Shown: positions 59,349 to 64,000 of the stretch, one piece after another | Layout of the letters: the number at the start of each line of letters is the position of its first letter | Numbering within the stretch: the first letter of the stretch is position 1 | Source: Edaphochlamys debaryana | Lineage: Eukaryota; Chlorophyta; Chlorophyceae; Chlamydomonadales | Reading direction: 5' to 3' | Assembly (NCBI GenBank): GCA_016858145.1 | Contig: JAEHOE010000100.1 | Location: forward strand, 186,001 to 250,000 | Length of the DNA stretch: 64,000 nt | The notes under the pieces: model-generated | Seen by the model: the letters and a program-made list of their open reading frames with translations, nothing else | Told to the model about the DNA's origin: nothing | The model's database searches: none | Program-made: the position numbers and the translations under genes

Positions 59349-62300
59349 TCAGTCCATCTCCCCAGCCAGCCGTTGCAGCGCCGCCTGCAGGCCCCGGTGC
59401 GCGGAGGCGGGCGAGAGGCCGCCCCGCATGGCCGCCTGTGGTCGCACGGGGAGAGAGGAAGGGGGGGCAGGTCAGGTCAGCGAGATCCGGTTGCCGAGGA
59501 TAGGTGGAGTATGGCCGACTGTACCTTCGGGCCAAACCCCCCTCACCCCCGTCCCCGGTCTAACGATCGTGGAAGCGTGCGAGGTCATGCTGGAGTTTGC
59601 TCTCCCGCGCCAGCTTCCCCCAAGCCGCCTCCCGCTATCTCAGCCGCCTCCCACTTCACTCCCCCCCACCCCTCATACGCCCCAGGGGCCCAGGAGTACA
59701 CACGCACCTGCTCCGCCGCCTCCCGCCAGTCCGCCCCCGGCCTCAGCCCCAGGCGCCCCGCCGCGTCCAGCAGCACCACCCGCTGCGGCCCCGGCAGGGG
59801 GCCCATGAGCCCCAGCGCCGCCGGCAGGAAGGCCGCCGACCAGCGCGCCAGCGCCGCCGCCACCGCCGGCACGGCTGCGGCCGCCGCCGGCGTCGTCGGC
59901 GGTGAAGGAGATGGCGGCGGCGGCAGCGGTTGCGCAGCGTCGGCCGGTCCGCCCGCTGGTAACGGAGTGGTTGCTGGGGAGGGAGTATGGTCGAGCAGGG
60001 TGCTGACGTCGGCCCTGGCGGCGCCGGGGTCGGCCGTGGAGGGGTGGCGGCGGGCGCCGACGAGTGAGGCCAGGGCCCACGTCAGCATCACGAGGCTCCT
60101 GGGATCGTACGGCACGGCGGACGCGGCTGACGGTACACGGAGAGGTACAGCGGACGCTGACGTCTGCGAAGGGGCCGGCGCGGAGGCGCGCGGCCGGGGC
60201 ATGCGCTCTGCGCAGTGCTCCAACGCCAGCGCCGCCAGCGCCGCCGTGCGTTGCTCCAGCTCCGCCGCCTCCGCCGCCTCCGCCTCCGCCGGCACCGCCG
60301 CGGCCTCGGCGGCGCCGTCGCGTCGAGGTCTGCGCTGTCCGCTCGCCTTACCCCGCCGATGCTGCTTGACGCGAGGCACCCGCCGCCACCTCGCCAGCGC
60401 CGCCAGCAGCCCCGCCATCACGCGCGGCGGCAGGCCGCCGCCGCCGCTGGCGCCCTCTGCCGCCGCCGCTGCACGCGCCGCCGCCAGCGCGGCCCCCGCC
60501 GCGGCGGCCTGCCAGTCGACGCTGGGCCATACGCCAATGGAACTGAGGCCCCAGAACGCCAGCGACAGCTCCTGCGGGCTCAGGGCCTGGCCCCGCCCGT
60601 CCGCCACGTCCCCGGCTACGTCCCCGGCGGCGGCGGCGGCGGCAGGGCCCTCTGGCGGCTCCATGCGCCGCCGCAGCTCCGTCAGCAGGGCCGCCACGAG
60701 GCCGCGCGGGCGCAGGCGCAGGCGGCCCAGCGCCCAGCAGGCCACCGCCAGGTCGCGGCCACTGTACGACGCCAGCTCCGCCGCCACGGCGGCGGCGGCG
60801 GCGGAGCTGGCGGCGCCGTCAGCGGCAGAGGAAGGAAGAGGGGGACAGGGAGGAGGAGGGGGGAGGGGCAGGAGCTCCGCGAGCAGGGCCCGGGAGTCGA
60901 GGGGGTGCTGGAGCGGGCCGCCGCGGCGGATCCACCTCGGCGGCGGCGGCGGCAGCCCTTGCGCCGCCACCGGGGCCGTCACTGCCGCCGGGCGGCTGCG
61001 GCGGCCCTGGGCCGAGACGCCTGGCCTGCCGCTGCCGCCGAAAGAGTGGGAGCGAGAAGAGGAGGATGAAGAGGAGGGGAAAGAGCGGGAGGAGAGGGGA
61101 GAGGAGGAAGAGGGGGAGGACGGGGAGGGGTCCTCCAGATCGCACGTCTCCAGTGTGGCCAGGGCCCAGAGCATGGCGCTGCGCTGCCACGGCTCCAGCA
61201 GCCCAAACCCCTCCTCCACGCCCTCCACCCCTTCCTCGCCCTCCTCGTCCCCGCCACCGCCCTCTCCCTCCCCTGCCGCCGCCTCCGCTGCCGCTGCCTC
61301 CGCCACTCGCTGCCGCCGCGCCGCCAGCTCCTCCGCCAACCGTCCCAACCACCTGCCGCCGGGGTGCACGCCAACCGCCACCCAAGCCCGTAGCGCCACC
61401 GCCAGGCCTTCACCGCTCATCGCCCGCATCCGGCGGTGCGTGGCTAGGAGCAAAGCGCCGGCGTGGTCGCGCGGCAGCGGAAGACGAAGCGTCGCGGCGG
61501 CGGCGAGGAGCAGTACGATGGACTGGGGGTCGGCGGCGGGGAGGAGCGGGTGGAAGCCGTCGAGGAGCTCATGCCAGGCGGCGGCGGAGGGGCGGCAGCC
61601 CAGCCGCGACGCCGCCAGCGCCGCCAGGGACACGTGCTTGGCGTGCGCCGCCGCCGCGGCGGCTGGATCCAGATATTGATCTGCGTCGTCGAGATCGAGA
61701 TCGAGGGGCTGGCGGCGGCCTGGCGGCGTCGGCGGGCCGAGCAGCGACAGGCGCCCGACGGCGGCGGTGACGGCGGCAGACCAGGCGGCGTCGGCGGGGA
61801 CGTGGCCGAGGCGCGACAGGGCGTGGAGCGCCTCGGCCAGGTCACGCAAGCTGTAGCGGCCGCCGCCGCCAGCTCCGCCTCCGCCGCCAGCAGCCGCCTG
61901 TGCACCCGTTGCTGTTGATGGGTACGACGGCAGCGGTTGGGCGAGGGCGGCGGTTGAGGCGGACGGGCCCAGGCGGGCCCGCATGTGTTCGCCGGCGGCG
62001 GCCAGCCAGTCGGGCCCGGGGGAGTGCCGTACGGCCGCCAGCGCCGCCAGGGCGTTAGTAAGGGCCCGGGGCTCCAGGTAAGCGATGCGGCGGTGCAGGT
62101 GGGCGCACAAGTCCTGAGGCGCAATCGCAAGGAGATGCGGGTTGACTGATGAGTAATCTCAGGTCAAGACCGCAACGGTATAACGTGAAAACCACACAAA
62201 GCTTGGCCCGGACTTGACAATTGAACTTGAGTCCAGTCCACAAGCAAGGGAAGCCACCACCAAGACCCGCCCCCGTGCCCCTCACCTCGAGCCACGCCGC

Positions 62301-64000
62301 GTCCGGGCAGTGCCCCACCGCCGCCACCGCCCACACCTGCGCCGCCAGCGTCGGCCCGTCCGTGGTCCGAAACTGCGACCGGGCCTTCTCTAGCCAGCGA
62401 CCCATCCAGACCTTCCCCGGCTGATATCCCATCGCGCCAACCGCCCACAATAGCTTGGCGAGATGGCGTGGAGGGAAGCAGGAGAGCCGGCCCGCGGCCG
62501 CGCTGAGCAGCCGGTCCGCCCATACCGGGTGTGGGCGGTACGACATCTTGGCGACGCACCACGCGATCCCGGAGATCTGGACCTCGTTCATGGCGGGCAG
62601 CGTGTGGAAGATCTGGACGAGCACGGCCTCCATCCAGGCCGGATCGGGCCGTACGCGCAGCTGCACCAGCGCGTACAGCGCCATCGACAGTTGGTGCGGC
62701 TCCAACCGCCGTACTCGGCCCGCCAGGCAGGACAAGTACGACGCAAGGAGCTGCGGCGGCGGTGGCGGCGGCGGCGGCGGTTGGGACCTGGACGCTAATC
62801 CCGTGCCCCATGCAGATTGCGGTGGAAACGCCAGGGCCGGCAGGGCATGCAGCGTGGCCGTGAGGTTGCCCGGCGTGGCAGATTCCAGCGTGTCGTATAG
62901 ATTGTCGTACAGCGCCGAGATCAGGGAGGCCGGCAGCAGGGACGCGTACGGCTGCAGCGCGGTGGTCGCGGTGGCCAGGACCTGGGCCGAAGCAACAGGA
63001 GCAGGAGCAGGAGGTTAAGCCCCAAAGCCCCGCGACCAATTGGCTATGGGGTCCAAACGTCTCAATGACAATCAACCGCATCCAACCCAGCACCCCCCAA
63101 ATCCCACCTGGGGGCTCCACTCGGCCGCCGCCGCAGCGTTCGCGCTCCCAGTCCGCTCCTCGGCGCTCGGCGGCTCCGTCTCAGCCTCAACAGCTGCTGC
63201 TGCGGCGGCGGCGGCGCGGCGGCGGCCTCGCGTGGCGGCCCGCAGGCTCGCCTCCAGCCTCGTCGCCGCCGCCGCCACCGCGGATGGCGGCAGGCGCAGC
63301 TTGGCCCGGGCCACCGACCCCAGGAGGTACAGCAGGTCAGACACAGGGGTGACCGCCCCAGGGTCAGACATCGGTTCTGACCCTGGCCCCGGCTCCGACG
63401 CACGGGTGGCGCCGCCGCCAGGGGTGGAGGCCGTTGAGGCCGACGCGGAGGCGGAGGTGGGGGTGGGCCTTGCGGTAACAGCACGGGTCTCAATGAAGGC
63501 CCCACACAGCGGCCCCAGCGCCGGCGGCAGGGGCGCCCCTAGGCGGTGGAGGTCGCGCAGGAGGCACGACAGCCGCTCAGGCGTCAGGTCCACCTGCGCC
63601 TCTGCTTCCGCCTCCGCCGCTTCGGCGGCCGCTCGCAATGACGCCAAGCTGTCCCAGCTCTCCGCTCCGTCGGACGCTTCATCTGGAGACAGTGGCCCCG
63701 GTCCCAATGAGGTTTCACCTGCTGGATTCGGCTCCGGCGCCAGAGGGAACAGGCGCTGACGCTGCGGCGGTGTCTTCCGACCACCGCCCGTCAGCGTGGC
63801 CCCTGCTCCCACGTTTGCAGCCCCCCGGGTTTCGAGGGATTGGGACCCTGGTGGGCCAACCGCGAGCCGTACGACAGCCTCCGCCCGTGCCGCCAGCGCC
63901 GCCGCCAGCTCGGCCGGCGGCTGCGCCCTCATTCCCGCCAGCGCCGCCGCCAGGGCACAGAGCGCCGCCGGCGGCGCCGCCACAATCGCCGGCACCGGCA
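59349..64000 (-). CDS. OPR-like organellar RNA-binding protein (5' end beyond window)
   Basis: Four exons are visible: 63108-64000 (open through the right edge), 62286-62981, 59708-62113 and 59349-59435, giving over 1300 residues. The frame is built from degenerate repeats of about 38 residues: an amphipathic helix with LW or AWxxA, then LGxxP, then W and a second helix. Examples are LAKLLWAVGAMGYQPGKVW, MALYALVQLRVRPDPAW, IAWCVAKMSYRPHPVW and LAEALHALSRLGHVPADAAW. This is the octotricopeptide repeat pattern of chlorophyte nuclear factors that bind specific plastid or mitochondrial mRNAs. Long Ala/Gly/Pro/Ser-rich inserts break up the repeats. The presequence would lie outside the window. No RAP domain is seen at the C-terminus (GLQAALQRLAGEMD). 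Confidence 0.75.

Noticed and set aside
59205..61679. 824-codon plus-strand open frame
   Set aside because: Antisense of the OPR-like exon; Ala/Arg/Ser-rich, without splice logic or domains.

Overview
The window is nuclear DNA of a green alga, most likely a volvocine chlorophyte related to Chlamydomonas. The basis is high GC, dense short exons with GTGAGG/GTGGGG donors and YYYCAG acceptors, TGTAA poly(A) words, and the gene content: a chlorophyte-type repeat protein, DUF1824, and a hydroxyproline arabinosyltransferase. All gene models were built by hand by joining conserved exons. Every complete model closes on a whole number of codons, and splice phases agree throughout except in one exon of the lipase. 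No species can be named from sequence alone. No bacterial genes, tRNA, rRNA or recognisable transposon were seen.

Layout, left to right. 86-560 (-): start of a small protein that runs off the left edge. 3427-9326 (-): 1214-aa protein with four RRMs and a Gln-rich tail. 10066-11866 (-): plastid-type DUF1824 protein. 12293-19093 (+): Golgi-type hydroxyproline O-arabinosyltransferase. 20261-24105 (+): class 3 (DAG-type) lipase. 25804-26418 (+): GINS subunit Psf3, intronless. 29447-33575 (-): LDAH-type lipid-droplet hydrolase. 33914-37059 (+): mitochondrial-type ribosomal protein bS18. 37648-39578 (+): YAE1-like protein. 40936-42561 (+) and 43509-45536 (+): tandem AP2-domain genes with an N-terminal presequence and repeated helical modules; the second has two in-frame TAGs. 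47636-55052 (-): cytosolic Phe-tRNA synthetase alpha subunit. 55442-57956 (+): YchJ-like SEC-C protein. 59349-64000 (-): OPR-like organellar RNA-binding protein, cut by the right edge.

Three divergent pairs share short promoters: DUF1824/HPAT, LDAH/bS18 and PheRS/YchJ-like. There is no shared pathway across the window, which is normal for a nuclear chromosome. Two lipid hydrolases lie about 5 kb apart, and several products look organellar.

The most unusual signal is in the introns. At least ten introns, in eight genes, carry one or more extra copies of the end of the upstream exon plus its own 5' splice site a short way downstream. About 7 of roughly 95 inferred introns have GC-AG borders. 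The AP2 pair is built from phase-1 symmetric exons, each encoding one roughly 30-residue module, so modules can be gained or skipped without a frameshift.
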